Assembly: GCA_034408895.1 (NCBI GenBank)
Contig: JAWXCI010000043.1
Location: 1-64,000 of the forward strand
Direction: 5' to 3'
DNA from: UBA4660 sp034408895
GTDB taxonomy: Bacteria > Bacteroidota > Bacteroidia > Flavobacteriales_D > Sanyastnellaceae
DNA length: 64,000 nucleotides
Within the stretch, counting starts at the first letter, position 1; each line of letters begins with the position of its first letter. Of the stretch, positions 1-8,496 are shown piece after piece. Below the pieces are notes generated by a model. That model made no database searches, had not been told where the DNA came from, and worked only from the letters and a program-made list of their open reading frames with translations. The translations under genes and the position numbers were made by a program.

Positions 1-62
1 GATTTCGTCCGTTGACCTTCCCGATTTCATCGGGACGCTCTAGCCAGCTGAGCTATACCCCC
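1..62 (-). tRNA. tRNA-Phe (GAA), cut by the window edge
   Basis: Read on the minus strand, the acceptor strand GGGGGTA starts at 62. It is followed by a D-arm with GCTC/GAGC, an anticodon stem TCCCG/CGGGA and a seven-base loop ATGAAAT, which gives anticodon GAA (Phe). The 3' part of the acceptor stem lies outside the window. The T-arm is odd: a stem AACGG is followed by loop ACGAAAT instead of the usual TTCGANN, so T54, T55 and C56 are not where expected. It could be a diverged or decayed copy, but the D and anticodon arms are intact. Confidence 0.7.
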
Positions 63-284
63 AAATCCTGATTTTTTTTGAGCGGGCAAATATAGAAGTG
101 CCCATTGAAGCTACTTATCAGGAAAAAATATTAGCGATTTGGTCGAATGGATTCGGTGGTTGATTGAAATGTTTATGGAGCCGGGCGAATACTTTCCATA
201 GAATAAAACAAAGGGCACCTTCGCTGCGTTAAACATTCAGATTTCTCGTAAGGTCTTACAGAGAATTTTGGTTTTGGTTAAGGA

Positions 285-312
285 AAAAGAAATGGCCCCT
301 CAACGGAGGGGC
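285..312 (-). terminator. Rho-independent terminator of folP
   Basis: GCCCCTC (295-301) and GAGGGGC (306-312) form a perfect 7-bp stem with loop AACG. On the minus strand the hairpin is followed by a T-rich run (ATTTCTTTTT). It lies just after the folP stop codon. Confidence 0.8.
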
Positions 313-316
313 TTTC

Positions 317-1186
317 TTATTTAATGATGTTGCCTTTGGTAGTTTCAAATACGTTCGCACATTCCACAGCTTCTTTCACATCGTGCACCCTCAATATGCG
401 GGCGCCATTTATCAGCGCAATCATGTTGGCAGCAGTGGTTCCGTTTAATGCTCCTTCGCTGCTGCTACCGGTTGCGGTTTGAATCATTTTTTTTCTTGAT
501 AGTCCTGCCAGAACAGGCAGTCCGAAAATTTTAAATTCATCAAGCCTTCGCAGCAGGGTGTAGTTGTTCTCCATTGTTTTTCCGAAGCCAAAACCAGGAT
601 CCAGAACGATGTCGTTTACTCCCGCATTGCGCAATTCAGCAATTTTGGTTGAGAAGAAATAAATGATGTCGTTTACCACCTCCTTATATACAGGATTGTT
701 CAGCATAGTTTGCGGTGTGCCCTGCATATGCATCAGGATATAAGGAACTGAAAGACGTGCAACGCTTTGAATCATCTTGCCATCCAAACTTCCTGCATTG
801 ATGTCATTTACAATGGAAGCACCGTTATCCACTGCATATTGCGCTACAGATGAATAAAAAGTATCAACCGAAATAATGGAAGTGGGAAAATTTTTTTTCA
901 CTGTTTGAATGGCGGGAATAACCCTTTCCATTTCTTCATCCTCACTCAATGGAATGGCACCGGGTCGCGTGGACTGGCCACCGATGTCGAGAATATCACC
1001 GCCATCTTCCAGCATCTTGCCAGCAGTTTTTATTATTTGGGTTTCATCCATTACCCTGCTGTTTTTGTAAAACGAATCGGGTGTGATGTTGAGGATGCCC
1101 ATTACAACAGGGCGATTGAAAGTGTGCAAGGTGCCGCACAAGTTCAGGGTGAATGAAGAATTTGTGGATAATCCGGAGTGATGCAT
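317..1186 (-). CDS. folP: Dihydropteroate synthase
   Basis: Condenses 6-hydroxymethyl-7,8-dihydropterin pyrophosphate with p-aminobenzoate to make dihydropteroate in folate synthesis; cytosolic. The 289-aa protein has the usual family length and all diagnostic motifs: MGILNITPDSF (29-39), DIGGQSTRPG (67-76), DPGFGFGKT (196-204), SRKK (230-233) and a C-terminal RVHDV, together forming the pterin and pABA sites of the TIM barrel. The gene is divergent from the DUF1599 gene, with 46 bp between the two starts, and ends before a strong terminator. The first ~20 residues are not part of the conserved domain, so an internal start is possible. Confidence 0.96.
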   Translation of the reverse strand: MHHSGLSTNSSFTLNLCGTLHTFNRPVVMGILNITPDSFYKNSRVMDETQIIKTAGKMLEDGGDILDIGGQSTRPGAIPLSEDEEMERVIPAIQTVKKNFPTSIISVDTFYSSVAQYAVDNGASIVNDINAGSLDGKMIQSVARLSVPYILMHMQGTPQTMLNNPVYKEVVNDIIYFFSTKIAELRNAGVNDIVLDPGFGFGKTMENNYTLLRRLDEFKIFGLPVLAGLSRKKMIQTATGSSSEGALNGTTAANMIALINGARILRVHDVKEAVECANVFETTKGNIIK

Positions 1187-1232
1187 GATTACAATTGGGC
1201 AAAGAAAACCAACTTTGCAGGCTTAAATTTTT

Positions 1233-1787
1233 ATGAACGATACTTCCTTACAATACGATCAGGCCATTTCGCAATGTCGCCTTTTGTTCCTCCACAAGAT
1301 GAAAGACTATGGCAGTGCATGGCGCATACTTCGCACATCCAGCCTTACTGATCAGGTTTTTATCAAGGCGCAACGCATCCGCACACTCGAACAAACAGGT
1401 GAGAGCAAAGTGGGCGAAAGCATTGAAGGAGAATTTGTGGGCATTATCAACTATTCAGTGATGGCATTGATTCAACTTCAGCTGGGCAATGATGCGAGGC
1501 TTGAACTGCCCGCTGACGAAGTGCAAAAGCATTTTGATAAAGAAATACTCTTCACCAAAGAATTGATGATGCGCAAGAACCATGACTACGGAGAGGCTTG
1601 GAGGGAGATGCGCATTTCATCTTTTACGGATTTGATACTGATGAAACTGCTGCGCATCAAACAGATTGAAGATAATGCAGGAAAAACATTGGTTAGTGAA
1701 GGAATAGAAAGCGGCTACAGGGACATTATCAATTATGCTGTGTTTGCATTGATAAAAATGAATGAGGCGAAGAGCCTTGATCACTAA
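1233..1787 (+). CDS. DUF1599 domain protein (two repeats)
   Basis: A 184-aa protein built from two similar halves. Each carries an xYGxAWR motif (KDYGSAWR early, HDYGEAWR in the second half), then a TSS/SSF-TD segment and an RI-hhE stretch, and ends in IINYxVxALI. This duplicated pattern is DUF1599, also called nucleotide modification associated domain 1; no biochemical role can be read from the sequence. It is transcribed divergently from folP, an arrangement I recall from other Bacteroidota. Its stop codon overlaps the convergent rhodanese gene by 4 nt. Confidence 0.85.
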   Translation: MNDTSLQYDQAISQCRLLFLHKMKDYGSAWRILRTSSLTDQVFIKAQRIRTLEQTGESKVGESIEGEFVGIINYSVMALIQLQLGNDARLELPADEVQKHFDKEILFTKELMMRKNHDYGEAWREMRISSFTDLILMKLLRIKQIEDNAGKTLVSEGIESGYRDIINYAVFALIKMNEAKSLDH

Positions 1788-2101
1788 CACTTCGCCAGGG
1801 TTTTGTCCACTTCTTCGGCCCAGGCTGTTATTCCACCCTTGAGGCTATAAAGATTTTTCAGTCGCCATTTTTTTTCAAGAGTGTAAACCATGGCCGCACT
1901 CCGCTTCCCCGAGCGGCAATGAAAAACCACATCTACATCCGTCCTTATTTTATCCTTGTGGTTCAACACCTCGGCCATGGGAATGTGTTCTCCGCCAATG
2001 GAACAAGCCAGCACTTCGTGTTCCTCGCGTATATCAATAAGCTGATGAGGTTGGGCGCTTTCCCTCCACTGGTGCAGTTGCAGGGGTGTTATTTCCTTCA
2101 T
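1784..2101 (-). CDS. Rhodanese-like sulfurtransferase domain protein
   Basis: A single-domain rhodanese of 105 aa, probably a cytosolic sulfur carrier or persulfide transferase. The fold markers are LIDIREEHEV near residue 21 and the active-site loop HCRSGKRS with catalytic Cys at about residue 62, then a C-terminal LKGGITAWAEEV helix. I start it at 2101 (MKEITPLQLH), which fits other single-domain rhodaneses; the frame stays open for 19 more codons to 2158, but that extension resembles nothing. The gene lies 104 nt after the large T9SS substrate gene and converges on the DUF1599 gene. The substrate is unknown. Confidence 0.9.
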   Translation of the reverse strand: MKEITPLQLHQWRESAQPHQLIDIREEHEVLACSIGGEHIPMAEVLNHKDKIRTDVDVVFHCRSGKRSAAMVYTLEKKWRLKNLYSLKGGITAWAEEVDKTLAKC

Positions 2102-2205
2102 GTGGGTGATGAAATTTTTTCTAATGCAGAGCCGAAAGATGTTCACCCAGCAGTGCAAAGATTTTTCTTAACGGTACAAAGATGTACACAGGATCAGTCG
2201 GCAAC

Positions 2206-4908
2206 TCACTGTGCAGTTATCGGTTTCTTTCCGTTTATCAACTGGATGCTTCCCGAAAACTTTTCAGGTACAATTCCACTTAGCCTGATGGTGTTTACTA
2301 CAATGGTGTAGTAATACGCACCGTCCGATGAAATTTCCCCATTGTCCTTGTTGGTTCCGTTCCAGTTGATTGCCGGGTCAGTAGTTTCAAACACAACTCC
2401 TCCCCAGCGATTGTAGATTTTAATATCAATGCTCTCAATGTAGCGGTACTCAAATGGTTTGAACAAATCATTGAACACATCGGCATTGGGAGTAAAAACA
2501 TTGGGCAGGAAATAAATGGGACAGTTATCGGCACACACAACGTTGGAAAATTCGCTTTCGTTTTGGTGGAGTTCACCATCGGGCCAAAGATTGAGTGAGT
2601 CGAGCGCGGTGATAGCAAAACATCCAGCTATGGAGTTCATCAAACCATCTTCATTAAAGAGGTAGGTTGTTCCAGTAGCCAGATCGAATGTTGCAAAGAG
2701 TTCAAGCGGTTGTCCCTCCACCGGAGTGTAATAGAGGTTGTAGCCTGTCACATCATCTGCACAGAACAAATCAGTGTTGATCCATTCCAGCAAATCAAAT
2801 TCATCATCACAGTCAGCAGTGATGGTGAGCTCGGGCGGGCAAGGTGGTGTCTGGTCATAAGGAGTTGTGCACACTTCCTGAGAATGGTTGAGCAGTTGGT
2901 TCAGGAATTCTTCAGCGAAATACGAACCGTGTGCCACGGCTTTGTAGCAATACTCTTTATTGTTCACCAATCCTGTATCGGTGTAAGTGTCTTCAACGGA
3001 AACAGCGAGCATTTCATAGAACCCGCTTCCATCATTAAACCGAAAAACATCATAACTCACATTTACCCATGGGGTCTGGTGTGTGAAATTGAGTGTAACG
3101 GAATTATCGGCTGGTATTGGAATAATAAAAACGGAGGACGCATTGGACGAAGTGTTGGCAAGTGTCAGCTCTCCAGTTATCTCATGAGTGAAATAAAATT
3201 CAACATGATAGTTGTGTGCGAAATTTTTTGTATTGATGTTCTGGTGGATGAAAGTCGTATCGGCAAGTGTGAAAATGTCGTTGCCAAAAGCGCTGGTGAA
3301 AACCAAATCGGTGGGTGGCGAAAATCCATTGGAGTGATACAATTTGTATTGATAAGGTCCGGGGAAAGTTTCGGTATCCAGTTCTGTCGGGGGCGACCAG
3401 TGCACAGTGTCCACTCCTGCAAACTCATCGGTGATGCCAATGCTCACTTTGGTCATAATGGGAACTTCCTTTATGATTTCGGCACAGAATTCTGCCGAGG
3501 CATAACTCTCTGCCCCATCGGGCCACACTGTCACCACCATGTAGCAATAATCTCCACCGTATGCAATGCTGTTGTCGGTGTAAGTTGTAGTGCTTACACC
3601 TTGCACTTCATCCAGAAAAATGTAGCCTGTGTATGCCGGCACACCTAACTCACACAAGTCCGGGTTGAAACCATAAAGATTGAGCCGTCTATAGATTTTG
3701 TATTTCACCTGTTGTGCTTCGAATGAATTGAACACCGAAAAACAAGGAGTCACCTCCCAGGTGAGCACAATGGAATTTCCAACCGGATCGGCAAGCGGAT
3801 TTTCAACTCTTGGAGCGACCACCGTGATGAAGACCGATTCAATATCTGTGAGCGAAATGGTGTTGCTTTCATCCGTAGCTTCAAAAACAACGAGGTAAGG
3901 AGCAAGGCGAACTTCTTCGCATTCAGGCGTCCAGTCAAACTCACCGTTTTGGGTGTTGAATGTGGCTTGGTTCTCAACTGTCTCCAGCGGTCCACCGTAC
4001 GCCTGATAGTTAATGTTGTCACCATCTGGATCGGTAGCGAAAACAGTAATGTCAACATCATCTCCTGCTTCCACGCAAATGTCGAGAATCTCATTTATCA
4101 CTGGTGGATTGTTAACGCAAATAATAACATCAATCTGCATATCGCGCACAACTGAACCTACAAAAATTCCATCACGAAATTCTTCAATCAGTATTGCAAT
4201 GTTGAACTGACCGATTACCGGAGGTACATCCCAAGTCACATCACCGCTTACGGGGTCAATGGAAAAAATATCATCGGGAAAAAGATCGGTACTCACATCG
4301 GGGTAGAGATAGTTGGTGACTGTCGCACCCCCTTGACCCCTGCATGGAATAAGGCTGTACACCAGTTGGTCGCCATCGGGATCATCGGCTGCCGGGTTGT
4401 GTATCCATAATTTCATATAGCAGGCTTGTTCCTTGGGCGGGTTGTGGAGTATTACGGAGTTGTTGTGGCCAGTTTGCGGGTTGATGCTGAGGATGGATTC
4501 AATGAAAAAAACCTCGCTCACTGATAAACCCTCGTTAATGTTTAAGATGCCCGAGTTGCGGTTGGGATCTTCCACCGTGATATGAAAAACTCCGGGGCCT
4601 GAGTAAGTGTGAAGTCCTACATATTTATTTATCTGCGCATCCATTCCTGATTGTGGATCAATGAGGTCGCGATGAAGACTGTCCACTGGCTCGCCAGTCG
4701 GTTCATCGCCCCATTTAATGTGCAGCCACGGCCTGTCCGCAATGGCTGATGACTTGGTGCAGGTGGTAATGGTTACCTCGTAAGTAAATCCCGATACGTG
4801 CCGATAAGTGATTTCGCCTGCGCGGTTGTGCGTGGCGAACATGTTGTGCACAGCGATGAAAAAGAAAAAGGCGAGTGCAGTTTTAAGTAGTGTTTGATGT
4901 TTTTTCAT
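2206..4908 (-). CDS. Large secreted protein with gliding-motility/T9SS type B C-terminal domain
   Basis: A 900-aa exported protein. It begins with a Sec signal peptide (MKKHQTLLKTALAFFFFIAV, cleavage probably after NMFA), followed by THNRAGEITYRHV, typical of Bacteroidota PKD/Ig-type surface proteins. The middle has Ig/cadherin-like and fibronectin III-like strands, for example DPDGDQLVYSL and YCYKAVAHGS. The last ~100 residues form the gliding-motility-associated C-terminal domain (FTPNADVFNDLF, IYNRWGGVVFET, DGAYYYTI), a type IX sorting signal. By inference it is carried across the outer membrane and attached to the cell surface. No enzymatic motif is visible; an adhesive or structural role is likely. 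Confidence 0.9.
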   Translation of the reverse strand: MKKHQTLLKTALAFFFFIAVHNMFATHNRAGEITYRHVSGFTYEVTITTCTKSSAIADRPWLHIKWGDEPTGEPVDSLHRDLIDPQSGMDAQINKYVGLHTYSGPGVFHITVEDPNRNSGILNINEGLSVSEVFFIESILSINPQTGHNNSVILHNPPKEQACYMKLWIHNPAADDPDGDQLVYSLIPCRGQGGATVTNYLYPDVSTDLFPDDIFSIDPVSGDVTWDVPPVIGQFNIAILIEEFRDGIFVGSVVRDMQIDVIICVNNPPVINEILDICVEAGDDVDITVFATDPDGDNINYQAYGGPLETVENQATFNTQNGEFDWTPECEEVRLAPYLVVFEATDESNTISLTDIESVFITVVAPRVENPLADPVGNSIVLTWEVTPCFSVFNSFEAQQVKYKIYRRLNLYGFNPDLCELGVPAYTGYIFLDEVQGVSTTTYTDNSIAYGGDYCYMVVTVWPDGAESYASAEFCAEIIKEVPIMTKVSIGITDEFAGVDTVHWSPPTELDTETFPGPYQYKLYHSNGFSPPTDLVFTSAFGNDIFTLADTTFIHQNINTKNFAHNYHVEFYFTHEITGELTLANTSSNASSVFIIPIPADNSVTLNFTHQTPWVNVSYDVFRFNDGSGFYEMLAVSVEDTYTDTGLVNNKEYCYKAVAHGSYFAEEFLNQLLNHSQEVCTTPYDQTPPCPPELTITADCDDEFDLLEWINTDLFCADDVTGYNLYYTPVEGQPLELFATFDLATGTTYLFNEDGLMNSIAGCFAITALDSLNLWPDGELHQNESEFSNVVCADNCPIYFLPNVFTPNADVFNDLFKPFEYRYIESIDIKIYNRWGGVVFETTDPAINWNGTNKDNGEISSDGAYYYTIVVNTIRLSGIVPEKFSGSIQLINGKKPITAQ

Positions 4909-5027
4909 CAGGAAACGAAGGTAGGTGATTCTAGAGATTTTTTTTTGCGATAGTGGAATGACAGGAATTTATTACTGTGCGTTGCCAGCGGGGTAACAAG
5001 TGGTCAAAAATTAGTCCTCTATCATAA

Positions 5028-5097
5028 GTCCCGGAGGGTCGTGCTTTTGGTAGAATGAATATCACATGCCGTTACCAAAAGATCGTTCCTCCGGGAC
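5028..5097. repeat. REP-like imperfect palindrome
   Basis: Arms 5028-5052 and 5073-5097 are inverted copies of 25 nt with about four mismatches (GTCCCGGAGG...CTTTTGGTA), separated by 20 nt. This strong hairpin sits between divergent genes and has the look of an extragenic palindromic repeat. It does not encode a recognisable protein. Confidence 0.7.
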
Positions 5098-5113
5098 GTT
5101 GGCAGTTACATCA

Positions 5114-5168
5114 AGGGCGCCACTAAAAACTCCTCAGGTGAGGCATTTGGATTTTTTAGAGGTGCCCT
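5114..5168. repeat. Second inverted repeat, nested stem
   Basis: AGGGCGCCACTAAAAA (5114-5129) is an inverted copy of TTTTTAGAGGTGCCCT (5153-5168), with two mismatches. A smaller stem CCTCA/TGAGG lies inside. The right arm recurs upstream of the 9465 gene. It ends 38 bp before the aminopeptidase start. Confidence 0.6.
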
Positions 5169-5206
5169 CAAGTTTACATTTGAACACATCAAAAAAATTC
5201 ATCCCC

Positions 5207-6637
5207 ATGATCATTCATGTCATCAAAAAACCAAATCCTTCTTCATCATCAGTAACGATTTTTCTTCCGGGAGGTCTTTCAAAAATTTCAAACATGGATG
5301 ATGCGCAACGTTCATTCATCAAAAAGGAAATGGAAGATGAAAAAGAAATCATCCGCATACAGGAACTTGGGCGGTTGAGGTTTTTCATACCCACGAAATC
5401 GAAGAAGGTGGATGCTGAAATGCTGGAGAAACTTCGCGCACACGGCAGCTCCATTCAGGCAGAACTGAACAAAGCAAAACAAACCGAACTCACCATTGTG
5501 AATGAAACAGGTGTGGCCGATTTCAGCCTTGCACTTGCCGAAGGTGCGGCATTGGGCAACTACCAATTCCTGAAATACTTCAAGCAGAAGGATCAGGAAA
5601 AAAAGAAGCACAGTCTTTCTTCCATCCATATTCTTGATTCATCGGCCAACCAGAAGATGGCCACCGAACTGCAAAATCTTGTGGATGCAACATTTATAGC
5701 GCGTACCCTCATCAACGAACCACTTTCTTATCTCACGGCTGTGCAGTTTTCCAGAGAGATGCAGCAGGCAGGAAAACTTGCAGGCTTCAGTGTGGAGGTT
5801 CTTGGCAAAAAACAAATTGAGGCGCTGAAGATGGGAGGACTGCTTGCAGTGAACCTGGGAAGCATGGACCCGCCCACCTTTACCATTATGGAATGGAAAC
5901 CCGCGCGACCCAAAAACAAAAAACCAATTGTGCTTATAGGTAAAGGTGTGGTGTTCGATACGGGTGGCCTTAGTCTCAAACCCACTCCGGGGTCCATGGA
6001 CGAAATGAAATGCGATATGAGCGGAGGTGCAGCCGTGATAGGTGCGCTCTATGCTCTTGCTTCAAACAAAATTCCTGTGCATGTAATTGGTCTTGTGCCT
6101 GCCACCGACAACCGGCCGGGCATGAATGCCTACGCTCCGCAGGACATCATTACCATGATGGATGGCTCCACAGTGGAAGTGCTGAACACCGATGCAGAGG
6201 GACGAATGATTCTTGCCGATGCACTTCATTACGCCAAACGTTATGCGCCCCAACTGGTGATTGATCTTGCCACACTTACCGGTGCAGCCGTGCGCGCAGT
6301 GGGGCAATACGCAAGTGCCATTATGGGTACGGCCAACCAACCCACCATGAACAAACTTGCGGCAAGCGGTATGAAGGTATGCGAACGTACCGTGCAATTT
6401 CCTATGTGGAAAGAATACGGTGAGGAAATGAAAAGCGACATTGCCGACCTGAAAAATCTAGGCGGTGCCAATGCCGGCCACATCACCGCAGGGAAATTTC
6501 TTGAGCATTTTACAGATTACCCGTGGATACATATAGATATAGCGGGGCCTGCTTATATCAACAGCGCTTCATCATACCGCACAAAAGGCGGGACGGGTGT
6601 GGGAGTGAGGATGCTGTATGAGTTTTTGGCCCACTAA
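5207..6637 (+). CDS. pepA: Leucyl aminopeptidase (M17 family)
   Basis: A cytosolic dizinc exopeptidase that removes N-terminal amino acids from peptides. The catalytic domain carries GKGVVFDTGGLSLKP near residue 244, DMSGGAAV, and the signature NTDAEGR near residue 326, which supply metal ligands and the catalytic Lys/Arg. The C-terminus IAGPAY...GTGVGVR is also typical. The frame is open from 5066, but residues before 5207 are translated from the palindromic repeats, so I start at MIIHVIKKPN (476 aa, normal for the family). It stands alone, and a short AACCCC/GGGGTT palindrome overlaps its stop codon. Confidence 0.95.
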   Translation: MIIHVIKKPNPSSSSVTIFLPGGLSKISNMDDAQRSFIKKEMEDEKEIIRIQELGRLRFFIPTKSKKVDAEMLEKLRAHGSSIQAELNKAKQTELTIVNETGVADFSLALAEGAALGNYQFLKYFKQKDQEKKKHSLSSIHILDSSANQKMATELQNLVDATFIARTLINEPLSYLTAVQFSREMQQAGKLAGFSVEVLGKKQIEALKMGGLLAVNLGSMDPPTFTIMEWKPARPKNKKPIVLIGKGVVFDTGGLSLKPTPGSMDEMKCDMSGGAAVIGALYALASNKIPVHVIGLVPATDNRPGMNAYAPQDIITMMDGSTVEVLNTDAEGRMILADALHYAKRYAPQLVIDLATLTGAAVRAVGQYASAIMGTANQPTMNKLAASGMKVCERTVQFPMWKEYGEEMKSDIADLKNLGGANAGHITAGKFLEHFTDYPWIHIDIAGPAYINSASSYRTKGGTGVGVRMLYEFLAH

Positions 6638-6682
6638 CCCCAAGGGGTTGATTCGAAGTGCAGCTAAATTTATCTTCAGTTT

Positions 6683-7030
6683 TTACCTCTGATCAATATC
6701 TACAGTCTGTTGGAATCGATCCATCCGCTCACGAATCTTGTCCACAATATCATCGTATTCCACTTCGGTGATATTTCCAAGTTCTCCCTGTACAATGGAC
6801 TTGGATAATGTGACCAGTTTGAATGTCCTGATGACGGAGGGAACCTTCAAGTCGTTTGAATCTTCCGGCTCAATTTCAACATCTCATTCATCGGTCTTTT
6901 TCAACTTGCTTGTGATGAATGTCAATGTGAGATCGACAGCGTTTGTCATAACAACTAAAGCTGGTCTTTCTTTAACGCCCGTCAAATCTGTAAACGGAAA
7001 CGGCACTAAAACAATGTCTCCCTTCTTCAT
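6683..7030 (-). pseudogene. MazF/PemK-family toxin interrupted by an in-frame TGA
   Basis: Read from ATG at 7030, the frame starts MKKGDIVLVPFPFTDLTG and continues with KERPALVV, the MazF/PemK SH3-like endoribonuclease start. After 48 codons it meets TGA at 6884-6886, then stays in frame for 66 more codons (DVEIEPEDSNDLKVPSVIR...) to TAA at 6683. Homologues usually have a tryptophan-containing loop here, so TGG to TGA is the simplest explanation. The start overlaps the upstream antitoxin stop as ATGA. The 48-residue product lacks the conserved half of the fold after the break and should be inactive unless the stop is read through. Confidence 0.85.
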
Positions 7031-7257
7031 TTGTAATTCACTTTACAATCATTGATAGTGTACAAATCAGGCTCATCGTTAAGGAAATTAAATGCTTGCC
7101 CTTCCATGGCAAGGCGCGCCAGATCATGTGAAGAAATATCATCTCCAGATTTTTTTGCAAGAAACTCTGCAAAATCATTTACCTCAAGAATTCTTGCTTC
7201 GGACAAGGACTCTATGTTCTGGGCTAGTTTTTTTATTAATGCTTCTTTAGTGCTCAT
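7027..7257 (-). CDS. Type II antitoxin, DUF2281/VapB-like
   Basis: A 76-aa protein starting MSTKEALIKKLAQNIESL with a helical segment SEARILEVNDFAEFL, the pattern of short DUF2281-type antitoxins found beside PemK/MazF and PIN toxins. The C-terminal acidic tail would bind the toxin. I start it at 7257; the frame runs on to 7338, but the extension crosses the likely promoter. Its TGA stop overlaps the toxin ATG by 4 nt, which implies translational coupling. Here the antitoxin is intact while its toxin is interrupted. Confidence 0.75.
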   Translation of the reverse strand: MSTKEALIKKLAQNIESLSEARILEVNDFAEFLAKKSGDDISSHDLARLAMEGQAFNFLNDEPDLYTINDCKVNYK

Positions 7258-7275
7258 GTTTTTTGGTCTTACGAA

Positions 7276-7283
7276 CAAAAGTA
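7276..7283 (-). promoter_or_regulatory. Candidate -7 element of the toxin-antitoxin operon
   Basis: On the minus strand TACTTTTG matches the Bacteroidota -7 consensus TAnnTTTG and lies 18 nt before the antitoxin start. No TTG at the usual -33 spacing is visible, so support is only partial. Confidence 0.35.
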
Positions 7284-7509
7284 AAGAAGGCCAAATACCC
7301 GTAAGATTGACATCTACTGGCAGCACATTAGTTTGCAATTTGGTTTGGTTACAAAAAATCCATTATGGATTAATGCATCGTTGAGGCAATCAATCATCTA
7401 TCGGCCGTTCCCCATTCGTTGTTCGAAGTTGGAAATTCGATATTGAAAAATTTCGGATTTCGAATGTCGTTCACACCGTACTGGGTAATTCGACATTAGT
7501 AATTCCCAT

Positions 7510-8442
7510 TCACGCATTCCTTCTATACCCACCCTTTTCTTCCTCATCATTAAACATAGAGAGATAAGTTTTGTAGCGAGATGGGGCAATGGTGCCAGCT
7601 TCAAGCCCTTTGCGCACAGCGCAACCGGGTTCGTTTACGTGGGTGCAATTCGCGAATTTGCACTGGGGCAGCAGCCGGAAAAATTCTTTAAAATGATGGT
7701 GCAATTCTTCTTTGGGAATATCCACCAGCCCGAAACCTTTTATGCCCGGAGTGTCCACCATATATCCGCCAAAAGGCAGTTCGTGCATTTCGGCAAACGT
7801 GGTGGTGTGTTGACCCTTCCCGCTCCAATCTGAAATTTCGCCCACGCGCAGGTCCAGAGTGGGAACGATGGTATTGATGAGGGAAGATTTTCCTGCACCC
7901 GATTGTCCGGAAAAAAGATTCACCTTGTCTTTCATCATCTCTTGCAGCACATCGAGATTCAATCCGGAAACAATTGACGTTCGCAAACATTGGTACCCCA
8001 CATTTTCATATACAGCAATGAGCGCTTCCACTTTGGCGAGCTCACTACCGGAGTATTGATCGTATTTATGAAAGAGCAACACACTGGTAATATCGTACGC
8101 TTCGGCAGTGACAAGAAAACGATCCACAAAACCCATTGGTGTTTCGGGTTCGGATAAGGTCACCAATAAAAAAGCAACATCAATGTTGGATGCAATGATG
8201 CTGGCATCGCGCGAGAGGTTTACCGATTTCCGTATGATGTAATTTTTGCGCTCACCAATTTCCCTAATCAGGTATTCACCGTTCACATCATCGAACCTTA
8301 CATGGTCGCCTGCCGCCACGGGGTTGGTGGTCATGGCATCTTTCAGCCGCAGTTTTCCGCGTATCTGGCAGGGATACATGAGGCCGTCAGCGCCTTTTAC
8401 CTGATAGAATTTTCCGGTGGATTTAAGTACGAGGCCTTTCAT
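7510..8442 (-). CDS. rsgA: Ribosome small subunit-dependent GTPase A
   Basis: A circularly permuted GTPase that checks late 30S maturation. The 310-aa protein has an N-terminal OB-fold (from MKGLVLKSTGKFYQV), G4-like and G5 motifs ahead of the P-loop GQSGAGKSSL, G3 DTPGIKGFGL, and a C-terminal zinc-binding segment CKFANCTHVNEPGC. I start it at 8442; the frame is open to 8556, but the extension overlaps the divergent ABC gene and is not conserved-looking. Divergent from gldA with 54 bp between starts. Confidence 0.95.
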   Translation of the reverse strand: MKGLVLKSTGKFYQVKGADGLMYPCQIRGKLRLKDAMTTNPVAAGDHVRFDDVNGEYLIREIGERKNYIIRKSVNLSRDASIIASNIDVAFLLVTLSEPETPMGFVDRFLVTAEAYDITSVLLFHKYDQYSGSELAKVEALIAVYENVGYQCLRTSIVSGLNLDVLQEMMKDKVNLFSGQSGAGKSSLINTIVPTLDLRVGEISDWSGKGQHTTTFAEMHELPFGGYMVDTPGIKGFGLVDIPKEELHHHFKEFFRLLPQCKFANCTHVNEPGCAVRKGLEAGTIAPSRYKTYLSMFNDEEEKGGYRRNA

Positions 8443-8496
8443 TTCCTGGACGCACCCTCCATGCTTTTGAAACATGGAAGGTTTAGTTTTGGCGCA

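Noticed and set aside
2710..3648. 312-codon plus-strand open frame
   Set aside because: It is antisense to the 900-aa T9SS substrate, whose signal peptide and sorting domain are clear; the plus-strand product has no family character.
6683..7030. UGA read as tryptophan or selenocysteine
   Set aside because: Several intact genes (rsgA, groS, hicB, the 9465 gene) end with TGA, so UGA is a stop here, and no SECIS-like hairpin is apparent after the codon.
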